In this document: one piece after another, positions 8,202 through 16,672 of the stretch
How positions within the stretch are numbered: the first letter of the stretch is position 1
Layout: the number at the start of each line of letters is the position of its first letter
Origin: Eubacteriales bacterium mix99
GTDB lineage: Bacteria > Bacillota > Clostridia > Caldicoprobacterales > DTU083
Reading direction: 5' to 3'
DNA: 64,000 nucleotides
Assembly (NCBI GenBank): GCA_038396605.1
Contig: CP121690.1
Coordinates: forward strand, 2,942,356-3,006,355
Notes under the pieces: generated by a model
Database searches by the model: none
The model's input: only the letters and a program-made list of their open reading frames with translations
Told to the model about the DNA's origin: nothing
Made by a program: the position numbers and the translations under genes

Positions 8202-8915
8202 ATGAACCGTTTAGGACAAAAAGTAAAGGAAGCCCGGATCAAAAAAGGCTGGACGCCCAAGGCACTGGCAAAGAAAGCCGGGATATCCGAATCGTACCTT
8301 CTTGAAGCGGAAGATGGTAAAAAAATCATGAATGAAAATCTGGTCCATCGGATTTCCAAAATACTAAAAGTAAATTTGAATGAAGGCGGGGACATTTATG
8401 CCTCTGCGCAGGAAACCGGAAATAAAGAGCCGGCAGGCGCTGTCCGCAGGGAATCGGAAAACGCTCCGTTCCCGGCAAGGCATGCCCATATCCCGGCACA
8501 AGCCACCGCTCCACAGTGGGAACAGGCTTTCTCCACGGTCCTGAAAGATGTGCAGGTATACACGCAGGATCTTTCCGGGGTACTCTGCCAGAAAAAGCTG
8601 GTCATTCAGGACAACAAGGTGGAAGGCATTCCTATGGACAGGGCATTTTTCGTCCGGATCGAACAGGAAACCGATCTGGATCGTCCGAAGCTTCGAAAAG
8701 GCGACCTGGTCCTCGTGCAGAAAACCGGCGCCATTGATACTGCCGGAGTCTATATCGCTCGCTTTCGGAACCGGGTACGTATCGGGGAAATCAAGCCCCT
8801 TGGCGGCGGTCTTATGCTGCTGGGCTCCCGCGGTGGCACCCGGGAAGCGGAAACCGTCAATGCCCGGGATCTCTCCGTAATTGGAAAGTGCATGAAAGCA
8901 GAGATTTCTTTCTAA
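8202..8915 (+). CDS. XRE-family regulator with LexA/S24-like C-terminal domain lacking catalytic residues
   Basis: A 237-residue protein. Residues 1-60 form a Cro/C1-type helix-turn-helix (RIKKGWTPKALAKKAGIS). After a Pro/Ala-rich linker, residues 145-237 resemble the beta-rich C-terminal domain of LexA-like repressors (KLRKGDLVLVQKTGAIDTAGVYIARF). LexA-type autopeptidases need a Ser after a GD motif and a downstream Lys. Here the Ser region reads RIEQETDLDRP with no serine, and the Lys region reads RNRVRIG with Arg/Val instead. The domain is therefore probably not self-cleaving and may act as a dimerisation or ligand-sensing module. AGGGG precedes the ATG. It is the first gene of an apparent two-gene unit with the helicase at 9068. 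Confidence 0.8.
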   Translation: MNRLGQKVKEARIKKGWTPKALAKKAGISESYLLEAEDGKKIMNENLVHRISKILKVNLNEGGDIYASAQETGNKEPAGAVRRESENAPFPARHAHIPAQATAPQWEQAFSTVLKDVQVYTQDLSGVLCQKKLVIQDNKVEGIPMDRAFFVRIEQETDLDRPKLRKGDLVLVQKTGAIDTAGVYIARFRNRVRIGEIKPLGGGLMLLGSRGGTREAETVNARDLSVIGKCMKAEISF

Positions 8916-8959
8916 CGTTTCCGCAGACTGGCTGTTCCATCGGAAAACAGACAGAATAC

Positions 8960-8998
8960 TACCAATTACAAAAACTATTTTTAGGAGATTTACCAATT
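8960..8998 (+). promoter_or_regulatory. Two TACCAATT boxes upstream of the helicase gene
   Basis: TACCAATT occurs at 8960-8967 and 8991-8998, 31 bases apart (about three helical turns). The second copy runs into the predicted -35 element at 8997. A related TACCAATA follows the regulator's own promoter at 8169. The arrangement suggests an operator for the adjacent HTH protein; this is inference. Confidence 0.4.
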
Positions 8999-9025
8999 TT
9001 CATGAAGGATCCCTCGGAGTATAAT
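8997..9025 (+). promoter_or_regulatory. Promoter of the UPF1-like helicase gene
   Basis: TTTTCA (8997-9002), 17-base spacer, perfect TATAAT (9020-9025), 42 bases before the start codon. The weak -35 with a strong -10 and an overlapping repeat suits a regulated promoter. Confidence 0.6.
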
Positions 9026-9067
9026 AAGAATTAATTATTATCTTTTATCCACTCATGGAGAGGAGTT

Positions 9068-12000
9068 TTGACAGAATTGAAGTTGTTGTGCGAAAAGGAT
9101 GGATTATATGAAGATCTGGATGGGGTGCTGGACATTCTCACCCGGCGGGATCGTTCCTCCCGGCCTCCGGCATTTTTGTGGAGCCGGGTTTCCGATACCG
9201 TTCACCGGGAGCTGCTGTATCGGATTGCATCCGAACTGAACCTGCCGAATCCCAGACTGATCCCTTCCAAGGCTCTGGAAAAGCACTCTTTTTCCTTTCT
9301 CAACGGGGCTTCCCTCAATGGTTTGTATTCCTATTACAAGACAGGTATGCCACGCAAACCGGGAGTCCATATCATTGCGGGCATCTGCAACAAGCTGGAC
9401 ATTCCGCAGGTATCGAAGGAGGACTGGCTGAATTTTATCCGGAACAACAATCTGTTTTCCTGGGGAAATGTTCCCAATCCCATCAAACGTGAGATATTAT
9501 GCAGGGCAGCATCTGAGCTGGGCTACCCCCATCCGATTTTCCTGAACAACGATGACTTTTCCAGACGTTTTCACTTTCTTGGCAATAAATCACTAACCGG
9601 TCTATATACCTATTATCGAAATCGATACGATGGTGCACGGGGCATCATTATCCGGAAAATGTGTGAGGCCCTGGATCTTACGCCGTCCAAAGAGGTTTGG
9701 ATTGCTTATATCACCAGTCCGGACACCAATATTTTCTGGGATATCATTCCGGAAGAAATCATTCGGTGGATCCTGTATGATGCAGCAGAACAACTCGGTT
9801 ACTCCAATCCCAGGATGTTTTCCATTGAGGACCTTAAAGTGGGTCTCGGCGAATTGAACGGAATGTCCCTTTACAGTTTTGCATCCCGTTATTTTGCCAA
9901 AGACAAACACGGGGCAAGGAACATTGATTTTATCTGTGATCAGTTTCATATTCCCCATCTGACTCTGAAGGACTGGTTTTCCATGATATCTCATCAGAGA
10001 AATTTCAGATGGGATCTGATTCCCAATCCGTATCTGAAATGCATTTTATGGAGAAAGGCCGGGGAAGCCGGCAAAGAACACCCCCGTATGCTGAAATACG
10101 AAGATATGGCGGAACCCTGCCGCTTTCTGAACAATAAAACGCTCATCAGCCTGTACAATCATCACCGTCCGGGAGCAAAAAAGGCAAATCGGGATACCCT
10201 TCAATATATCTGCAGCCTGGCAGGCATCCCTGCCATGAATGCCGTACAATGGATCCGGGTTCTGAGTCAGCCGGATTCCAAGACTTCGTGGGACAGGATA
10301 CCGGCGGATGTCACAAGGTACATTCTGTACCGGGCTGCGAAGGAACTTCATTTGCAGAATCCGAGGCGGTTGGATTACCGGGACCTTTGCACCGCCCGCT
10401 TTGATTTCCTGGGCGGCAAGACACTGTCCGGACTGTATACCCATTATCACGAAAAGCAGGGGGACCATGGAGGAGCCCTTGTCCAGAGCCTTTGTGATGA
10501 TCTCGGTATTCCGGCCCTGTCCAATGCCGAATGGATCCGGATGATTGCAGATTCCTCCATCTGTCATTGGGAAAATGTTCCTGTCAAGGTGCAAAGGGAA
10601 ATCCTGTACCGGGCTGCTTCCAAAATGGGTCTCCGGCATCCCCGGCTCATGGGAACCAGGGAATTTGATTCGGTTCCCCTGTCGTTTCTGAACGGCAAAA
10701 CCCTGAGCGGCCTGTATTACCACTATGCTGCCAGAATAAAGGGGAGAAACAACCGGATCAATGAGTTTGTCTTTGATCAGCTGAGCATCCCCAAAATGGA
10801 GATCCATCCCAAAACAGGCCGTCTGAATACGCTGGACAACAGCACACAGACCAGGTACTTTGACAGTCTGGCCAACCGGAAGGATTTTGTAAACGAATAT
10901 CTGAAGCGATTCCCTTTTACGGACCTGCTGAGAAAGTATACAGCCATCCGCAAAGCCAGGGAGGCAGGAATTTACCGAAAAGGACTGATCACCGTTCTGG
11001 CTCCCATGAGTCCCGGGGAGTATATGGATTTTCTGTACGAGATCGTGAAAAACGTACCCAGGGACGAGCTGGGCATACGAAAAAGGAAAAATGGAAATTA
11101 CAGCCTTCCGAAATCCGAGTTGTATCAATTGGCGGGAATAAAGGAAAAGCCGGAGATACCCAATCGGATCCATTTTGCCGATCCCGGCGGAATATCCCTT
11201 CCGGATCGGGAATCCATCCTGCAAAGCCTGTCGGTTTACAGGGAAATCCTGAACATCAAGATAAGAATGTTCCATCTTGTGCCCTGCCGGTTTCTGGTGC
11301 TTTACGAAGGTTCCTGCATCTGTCAGGTAAAGGTTCCGCTGAACCCGGGGGATGTCATCACGGACAATCTGGACAATGAATACGAAGTGTCCGAATGCCG
11401 CGAGAAAAAAACAGAAGATGGATATATTCTGGATCTGAAACCGTTTCCGGAGCAGGAAGAAAGTGCTTATGCGGACATGCATTCCCTTTCCTGGGACTCC
11501 AATGACAGCATCCTGTATGATTACCTGAGTGAGCTGCAGACGGAAGTGGAAAACGACACCCTGGATCCTCTGCTTTCCGTGGCGCTGGGACTGAAAAAGG
11601 AAGGACATCTGACATCCGATTCCTTGGTACAGCTGCCGGACGACGCGTTTTACAACAAAACCCTTCCGGAGAATGAAACTCAGAGGCAGGCGGTACAGCT
11701 CAGCCTGAGTCTGGATGAAGAAATCAACCCCCTGGCAATTATCCACGGGCCTCCAGGTACCGGCAAAACCACTCTGATTGAGGAAATTGCCCTCCAGTCC
11801 TATGAAAGGGGGGAAAATATTCTGATACTGGCCAAGACCAATGTGGCAGTGGATAATATTCTGGAAAAGCTTTACAAGGACCGGGTGCCGATTATGCGGA
11901 CAGGAAACCATATTGAGAAAAAATCTTCCCTTTCCTATGCACCGGTCTTCTCCACTTCAAATGCACAGTATCGGGATGCCATAGGAGATGCAAACTGCAT

Positions 12001-12970
12001 CACCCTCGGTACACCGATGGGTTTCTACCTGGATCGGAACAAAAGGGATACGTCCTTTGATCTGCTTATCATTGATGAAGCTTCCCAGATGGACATTCCG
12101 GAGACTCTGTTCAGTCTTGGAATGGCAAAAAAATGTATTATCATCGGCGACCATCTGCAGATCCCCCCCTTTCCCATCCAAAACGAGGTTCTGCTGGAGT
12201 ACGATCCGGATATCAATCTGGAGAAGCGGGAGAAACTGCAGCGGAGTCTGTTTGAGAAGCTGATTACGGAAAGGGGACAGTATCATACCCTGTTTCTGGA
12301 TGTCAACTACCGGACAGAAAATCCCCATATGATTTCCTTTATTTCAGATCTGATCTATGACGGAAGATTGTGTCCCAACCATAATTCCGTTTATTATTCG
12401 GTTCCGAAGCAGAAGCGGGAAGGGCTGTTCCCCGGGCAGACCATCGAAGTCGTCGATACTTCCGGAATTGCTGATATCCAGGCCCGGCAGGAAACAGAGC
12501 AGGACTCCACCTATTATAACCTTTCCGAAGCAATGCTTTCCGTCAGTAAAGTACTCGATCTGTTGAAGGAAGGCGAGAAGCTGTCTGATATCTGTATCAT
12601 TACACCATATAAAGCCCATGCGGAAAAGCTGAAAGAAGTCTTTCTGCAGCATGAGAAATCCTTTCGGAATCCGGAAGGCCTGCATCGCTTTATTGAAAAA
12701 AGCATCTATACCATAGACTCTTTCCAGGGCCGCGAACAGCGCAATATTATCATCAATTGGGTCCGCAGCAACTATGGGCTGCCCGGGATGCCGACACGAA
12801 CCGGCTTCCTGAAAGATTACCGAAGGGTGAACGTAGCCCTCTCCCGGGCAAAAAGGAAACTGATCCTCATCGGCGATTATGAAACCCTGACCCAATCGGA
12901 GAATCCAAGAGTCCGGCATATTTTCACCCAGATCAAGCAAATCAGGGCCAAACAAAAGATCGTACTGTAG
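9068..12970 (+). CDS. UPF1-like superfamily 1 helicase with six N-terminal ~93-residue tandem repeats
   Basis: A 1300-residue predicted ATP-dependent nucleic-acid translocase. Six tandem repeats span residues 37-130, 131-222, 223-313, 314-406, 407-499 and 500-577 (last one shorter). The shared pattern is W..IP, then R.ILYRAA.ELG, then NPR, FLNGKTLSGLYTYY, IC..L.IP and W...I. A linker domain and a beta-barrel-like segment (about 720-800) follow. The helicase core has Walker A GPPGTGKT (894-901), Q-loop-like NETQRQAV before it, Walker B D1003-E-A-S, YRTENP, SFQGRE and the motif VI region VNVALSRAKRK. The DEAS box and SFQGRE are typical of UPF1/Dna2-type SF1B helicases. The repeats are unfamiliar to me; their helical spacing recalls DNA-binding repeats next to homing endonucleases. 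The start is TTG at 9068, but AGGAG is only two bases away, so TTG at 9077 or 9083 is possible. No nuclease motif was found. Confidence 0.85.
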   Translation: MTELKLLCEKDGLYEDLDGVLDILTRRDRSSRPPAFLWSRVSDTVHRELLYRIASELNLPNPRLIPSKALEKHSFSFLNGASLNGLYSYYKTGMPRKPGVHIIAGICNKLDIPQVSKEDWLNFIRNNNLFSWGNVPNPIKREILCRAASELGYPHPIFLNNDDFSRRFHFLGNKSLTGLYTYYRNRYDGARGIIIRKMCEALDLTPSKEVWIAYITSPDTNIFWDIIPEEIIRWILYDAAEQLGYSNPRMFSIEDLKVGLGELNGMSLYSFASRYFAKDKHGARNIDFICDQFHIPHLTLKDWFSMISHQRNFRWDLIPNPYLKCILWRKAGEAGKEHPRMLKYEDMAEPCRFLNNKTLISLYNHHRPGAKKANRDTLQYICSLAGIPAMNAVQWIRVLSQPDSKTSWDRIPADVTRYILYRAAKELHLQNPRRLDYRDLCTARFDFLGGKTLSGLYTHYHEKQGDHGGALVQSLCDDLGIPALSNAEWIRMIADSSICHWENVPVKVQREILYRAASKMGLRHPRLMGTREFDSVPLSFLNGKTLSGLYYHYAARIKGRNNRINEFVFDQLSIPKMEIHPKTGRLNTLDNSTQTRYFDSLANRKDFVNEYLKRFPFTDLLRKYTAIRKAREAGIYRKGLITVLAPMSPGEYMDFLYEIVKNVPRDELGIRKRKNGNYSLPKSELYQLAGIKEKPEIPNRIHFADPGGISLPDRESILQSLSVYREILNIKIRMFHLVPCRFLVLYEGSCICQVKVPLNPGDVITDNLDNEYEVSECREKKTEDGYILDLKPFPEQEESAYADMHSLSWDSNDSILYDYLSELQTEVENDTLDPLLSVALGLKKEGHLTSDSLVQLPDDAFYNKTLPENETQRQAVQLSLSLDEEINPLAIIHGPPGTGKTTLIEEIALQSYERGENILILAKTNVAVDNILEKLYKDRVPIMRTGNHIEKKSSLSYAPVFSTSNAQYRDAIGDANCITLGTPMGFYLDRNKRDTSFDLLIIDEASQMDIPETLFSLGMAKKCIIIGDHLQIPPFPIQNEVLLEYDPDINLEKREKLQRSLFEKLITERGQYHTLFLDVNYRTENPHMISFISDLIYDGRLCPNHNSVYYSVPKQKREGLFPGQTIEVVDTSGIADIQARQETEQDSTYYNLSEAMLSVSKVLDLLKEGEKLSDICIITPYKAHAEKLKEVFLQHEKSFRNPEGLHRFIEKSIYTIDSFQGREQRNIIINWVRSNYGLPGMPTRTGFLKDYRRVNVALSRAKRKLILIGDYETLTQSENPRVRHIFTQIKQIRAKQKIVL

Positions 12971-12987
12971 CAGTTACGATCTTTTTT
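12955..12987 (+). terminator. Rho-independent terminator after the helicase gene
   Basis: A perfect 10-base stem AAAGATCGTA / TACGATCTTT (12955-12964 with 12975-12984) followed by T6. The stop codon TAG lies in the loop. It isolates the regulator-helicase unit from ychF. Confidence 0.9.
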
Positions 12988-13002
12988 ACCCCGATTTCCC
13001 GG

Positions 13003-13031
13003 TTGCCCCTGTCCGATAAATGGTATATAAT
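13003..13031 (+). promoter_or_regulatory. ychF promoter
   Basis: TTGCCC (13003-13008), 17-base spacer, TATAAT (13026-13031), 37 bases before the ychF start codon. Confidence 0.75.
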
Positions 13032-13067
13032 TGAATTCAGAGCAAGGAAACTGGAGGAAACAATGTA

Positions 13068-14162
13068 ATGAAGCTTGGAATCATAGGATTACCAAATGTA
13101 GGAAAGAGCACTTTGTTCAATGCAATCACAAAAGCCGGAGCAGAAGCAGCCAATTACCCGTTTTGCACCATAGAGCCCAATATTGGCATGGTAGCTGTTC
13201 CGGACGAACGTCTTGACAAGCTGACAGAAATGTACCATCCGGAGAAGACCACACCAACGGTGATCGAATTTGTCGATATTGCCGGCCTGGTTCACGGTGC
13301 CAGCCGCGGAGAAGGACTGGGAAACAAGTTTTTGTCCCAGATCCGGGAAGTGGACGCCATCGTTCACGTTGTCCGCTGCTTTGAGGATGAAAATATTGTA
13401 CATGTAGAGGACAGCATTGACCCGGTCCGGGATATGGAAACCATCAACCTGGAACTCATTTTCTCCGATCTGGAAAGCCTGGAGAAGCGGATGGACAAAG
13501 CCCGCAAATTGCAGAAGGCAGACAAAAGATATCGGATTGAGCTGGATTTGATGGAGAGAATAAGGGACAACCTGGAGAAAGGAATTCCTTCCCGCAATCT
13601 CTCCTTTACCGAAGAAGAATCCCGTTTGGTGGATCAGATGTTTCTGCTGACTTCCAAGCCGGTGATCTATGCCGCCAATATCGCTGAAGAGGAGATCGGG
13701 AAAAGTCCGGAGGACTTGCCCATGGTAAAGTCGGTAACGGATCAGGCGGAGAAGGAAAATGCAGAAGTACTGATTATCTGTGCCAAAATAGAAGAGGAAA
13801 TTGCACAACTGGAACCGAATGAGAAAAATGCCTTCCTGCAGGAGCTCGGGATTCCGGAATCCGGTCTGGATCGGTTGGTAAGACATTGCTATCGTCTTCT
13901 CGGCCTGATCAGTTTTTTAACGGCCGGGCCAAAGGAAGTCCGTGCCTGGACCATAAAGAGCGGGACCAAAGCACCGCAGGCAGCAGGCAAGATCCATTCC
14001 GACTTTGAAAAGGGGTTTATCCGGGCAGAAATCGTACCATACGGTACCCTGATCCGTCTGGGCTCCTGCCAGGCTGCCAGGGAAAGCGGGCTGGTGCGTT
14101 CAGAAGGAAAGGATTATATCATGAAAGACGGAGATGTTGTTCTGTTCCGATTTAATGTGTGA
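13068..14162 (+). CDS. ychF: Ribosome-binding ATPase/GTPase YchF (Obg family)
   Basis: A 364-residue cytoplasmic P-loop NTPase that binds ribosomes and prefers ATP in characterised homologues. The G1 motif GLPNVGKST is at residues 6-14 and G3 DIAGLVHGAS near 68. The G4 position reads NIAEEE instead of NKxD, matching the altered nucleotide specificity of YchF. A coiled-coil hairpin (about 125-170) and a C-terminal TGS domain (about 280-363) complete the family architecture. Length is as expected. It has its own promoter and ribosome-binding site (GGAGG). Confidence 0.97.
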   Translation: MKLGIIGLPNVGKSTLFNAITKAGAEAANYPFCTIEPNIGMVAVPDERLDKLTEMYHPEKTTPTVIEFVDIAGLVHGASRGEGLGNKFLSQIREVDAIVHVVRCFEDENIVHVEDSIDPVRDMETINLELIFSDLESLEKRMDKARKLQKADKRYRIELDLMERIRDNLEKGIPSRNLSFTEEESRLVDQMFLLTSKPVIYAANIAEEEIGKSPEDLPMVKSVTDQAEKENAEVLIICAKIEEEIAQLEPNEKNAFLQELGIPESGLDRLVRHCYRLLGLISFLTAGPKEVRAWTIKSGTKAPQAAGKIHSDFEKGFIRAEIVPYGTLIRLGSCQAARESGLVRSEGKDYIMKDGDVVLFRFNV

Positions 14163-14173
14163 ATTGCATGATA

Positions 14174-14202
14174 TTGACTTGCCCATATTCATATTCTATA
14201 AT
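14174..14202 (+). promoter_or_regulatory. Promoter of the LtaS-family gene
   Basis: TTGACT (14174-14179), 17-base spacer, TATAAT (14197-14202), 65 bases upstream of the gene start. Confidence 0.75.
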
Positions 14203-14267
14203 ACCCTATATAATGTATCAAGTAGAAGTATGGATCAGTAATATTTGTTGGGAGTGAACAGAAGACT

Positions 14268-16511
14268 ATGAAACAGGAAACTTTGAAACAAAATATTGTC
14301 CGGATTTATCATAAATATTTTGGATTCTATATGCTGGCAATTTTCCTGACCTGGATCAAGACCTATATGAGCTATCATCTGGAATTTTCCCTGGGTGTAA
14401 AGGGCTGGCTGCAGCATCTTATTCTGCTGATCAATCCGATTGCCTTCACCCTTTTGCTTTTTTCGCTTTGTCTGTTTACCGGCAATCCGAAACGGGGTCA
14501 TAAAGCCCTTATCCTTCTTTATTTTTTAAATACCCTGCTGCTTTACGCCAATATCCTCTATTACCGGGAATTCTCGGACTTTCTGACCTTAAGTACGATT
14601 ATTACCTCCAGGAGTATTTCCGGCAAGCGGTCCATGGGATCCTTCCTGTCCGCCATACCACCGCTTATGAAGTGGCATGATATTCTATATTGGATCGATG
14701 TCGTGTTCCTGATTGTCCTGCTGAAGAAGAAATCGCCTCTTGTTTCTGTGGATCAAAGGGTTTTCTGCAACAAGAGAAATGGATGGAAGGCTTTGGCCCT
14801 TTCCCTTGTTATCTTCCTGATGAATCTGTGCCTTGCTGAAATCAGCCGTCCGGAATTGCTGACCAGGACCTTCGATCGGAACTATATTGTAAAATATCTT
14901 GGCATCAATGGGTTTACTGCCTATGACAGCATCCAGACGGTAAAAACAGAGCGATCCACGGAGACTCCCGACAATCAGGACGTCATGGAAACGGTCAATT
15001 ATACCGCCAACCGTTATACGAAGCCTAACCCGGAGACTTTTGGAATTGCAAAGGGACGTAATGTATTCGTCATCCATATGGAAAGCATCCAGCAGTTCTT
15101 AATCGACTTCAGGCTTTCTGGTGAAGACGGAAAGGAATACGAGGTTCTTCCCTTTCTGAATCAACTGTGTCACAGCAAGGACACCTTCTCTTTTCCCAAT
15201 CTCTTTACTCAGATTGGCCAGGGCAAAAGCAGTGATGCGGAGCTGATGGCGGAAACGTCCCTGTTTGGTGTATCCGAAGGTTCTGCATTCATACAAAACG
15301 CTAACAATACGTATTATGCCCTGCCAAAGATCCTGAAGGATAAGGAAGGTTATACCAGCGCAGTGTTTCATGGCAATAACGGTTCCTTCTGGAACCGGAA
15401 CGATATGTACCGGAGCTTTGGCTATGACTACTTCTTTGATGCCGGTGATTTTATCCTGACAAAGGAAAATTCCGCAGAATACGGGCTGAAGGATAAGCTG
15501 TTCTTTCAGCAGTCCGCAAAGTATCTGGAGCAGCTGCAGCAGCCGTTTTACAGTAAATTTATCACCCTTTCCAATCATTTCCCGTTTCCATATGACGAGA
15601 AAAACAGCATTCCAAAGGGCAATACAAAGGATGAGGCAGTCAATGGCTACTTTTCCACAGCAAACTATGCGGATCAGGCATTGGAGGAATTTTTCAACTA
15701 TCTGAAGGAGAGCCATATCTATGAAAATTCCATATTTATACTGTATGGCGATCATTATGGCATTTCCGGCACCAGAAACAAGGCTTTGGCGCCTTTGCTG
15801 GGGCGGGATCCGGAAACCTGGGGGGCGTTTGACAACATGCAGATGAAGCGGGTGCCCCTGATTATTCATATTCCCGGATATCAAAAAGGAGCGGAAGTGA
15901 ATACCTATGGGGGCCAGATCGATATTCTTCCTACGCTGCTTCATCTTCTTGGCGTGGATACCAAATCCTTCGTGATGATGGGACAGGATTTACTGTCTCC
16001 GGAAAGAAAGCAAATTGTCCCCTTCCGGAACGGAGATCTGATCACGCCGGACTATTCCATGATCGGGGAAAATCTCTATTATAACAACACCGGAGAACCG
16101 GTACCGGAGACCAATACCTATACGTATGATAAAGCAGCAATGATAAAAAATGAAATGTCAAAGCTGCTTAAAACTTCCGATCATGTGTTGGAAACCAACC
16201 TTCTGGACTATTACCGGCCACAGGGGATGACGCCGGTCAATCCAGCGGCCTATGACTATTCAACGTCTGTGGAGCGATTGACCGGGCAGGCGGAGAAAGC
16301 GGGAGATCAGGATACCTCGTATTTCCATAAAAACGGCAATGTATCCACTGCTCCCCTGTATCAGACAGATGCTCCGCAGTCCGAAGAAAAATCCACGGAG
16401 GAAGCCAGGAAAAAGGCGGAGACGGAGGAAAAATCTGACGATGGAAATAAATCGGATACCATTTCAGGAACCGACCCGCTGGACGGATCCGGATCAGGAA
16501 GCTCCGAATGA
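14268..16511 (+). CDS. LtaS-family membrane sulfatase (lipoteichoic acid synthase-like)
   Basis: A 747-residue polytopic membrane enzyme predicted to polymerise or transfer glycerol phosphate outside the cell. Several hydrophobic segments (about residues 15-35, 45-65, 75-95 and 140-155, plus 170-190) precede the extracellular sulfatase domain (about 265-620). Metal-site blocks are visible: HMES (E), GQGKSSDAE, TLSNHFPF and YGDHYGIS. In LtaS the nucleophile is the Thr of GKTSD; here that position is Ser321 (GKSSD). A Ser/Glu/Lys/Asp-rich low-complexity tail of about 100 residues follows the enzyme domain. GGGAG precedes the ATG. Teichoic acid type and exact substrate cannot be read from sequence. 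Confidence 0.9.
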   Translation: MKQETLKQNIVRIYHKYFGFYMLAIFLTWIKTYMSYHLEFSLGVKGWLQHLILLINPIAFTLLLFSLCLFTGNPKRGHKALILLYFLNTLLLYANILYYREFSDFLTLSTIITSRSISGKRSMGSFLSAIPPLMKWHDILYWIDVVFLIVLLKKKSPLVSVDQRVFCNKRNGWKALALSLVIFLMNLCLAEISRPELLTRTFDRNYIVKYLGINGFTAYDSIQTVKTERSTETPDNQDVMETVNYTANRYTKPNPETFGIAKGRNVFVIHMESIQQFLIDFRLSGEDGKEYEVLPFLNQLCHSKDTFSFPNLFTQIGQGKSSDAELMAETSLFGVSEGSAFIQNANNTYYALPKILKDKEGYTSAVFHGNNGSFWNRNDMYRSFGYDYFFDAGDFILTKENSAEYGLKDKLFFQQSAKYLEQLQQPFYSKFITLSNHFPFPYDEKNSIPKGNTKDEAVNGYFSTANYADQALEEFFNYLKESHIYENSIFILYGDHYGISGTRNKALAPLLGRDPETWGAFDNMQMKRVPLIIHIPGYQKGAEVNTYGGQIDILPTLLHLLGVDTKSFVMMGQDLLSPERKQIVPFRNGDLITPDYSMIGENLYYNNTGEPVPETNTYTYDKAAMIKNEMSKLLKTSDHVLETNLLDYYRPQGMTPVNPAAYDYSTSVERLTGQAEKAGDQDTSYFHKNGNVSTAPLYQTDAPQSEEKSTEEARKKAETEEKSDDGNKSDTISGTDPLDGSGSGSSE

Positions 16512-16569
16512 AACAGCTGGTTGCCGGTGAAAAAGAACTTGCTGAGCGGAGAAACAAAAAAAGAGATTG

Positions 16570-16620
16570 AAAAAGGAGACAGGATGGAGTCCTTTCATAA
16601 TCCATGCCTGTCTCCTTTTT
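16570..16620. terminator. Bidirectional terminator between the LtaS-like gene and pepF
   Basis: A 14-base perfect stem AAAAAGGAGACAGG (16570-16583) / CCTGTCTCCTTTTT (16607-16620) with a 23-base loop. It has A- and T-runs at its ends, so it can work for both convergent genes. Confidence 0.9.
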
Positions 16621-16672
16621 ATTGACGTATCATAATCATACTACTCCCCTTCCATAGGAAGGAACCAGTATG

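Noticed and set aside
9068-10800. The repeated region as a CRISPR array or DNA satellite
   Set aside because: The units repeat at protein level every ~93 codons with diverged DNA; they are coding repeats, not short identical repeats with spacers.
10046-11911. A 621-codon open frame antisense to the helicase gene
   Set aside because: It is a shadow of the opposite strand; the sense frame has helicase motifs, and the antisense product has no recognisable domain or ribosome-binding site.
8100-13020. A prophage or integrated element around the helicase
   Set aside because: No integrase, phage structural gene, tRNA junction or flanking direct repeat was found.
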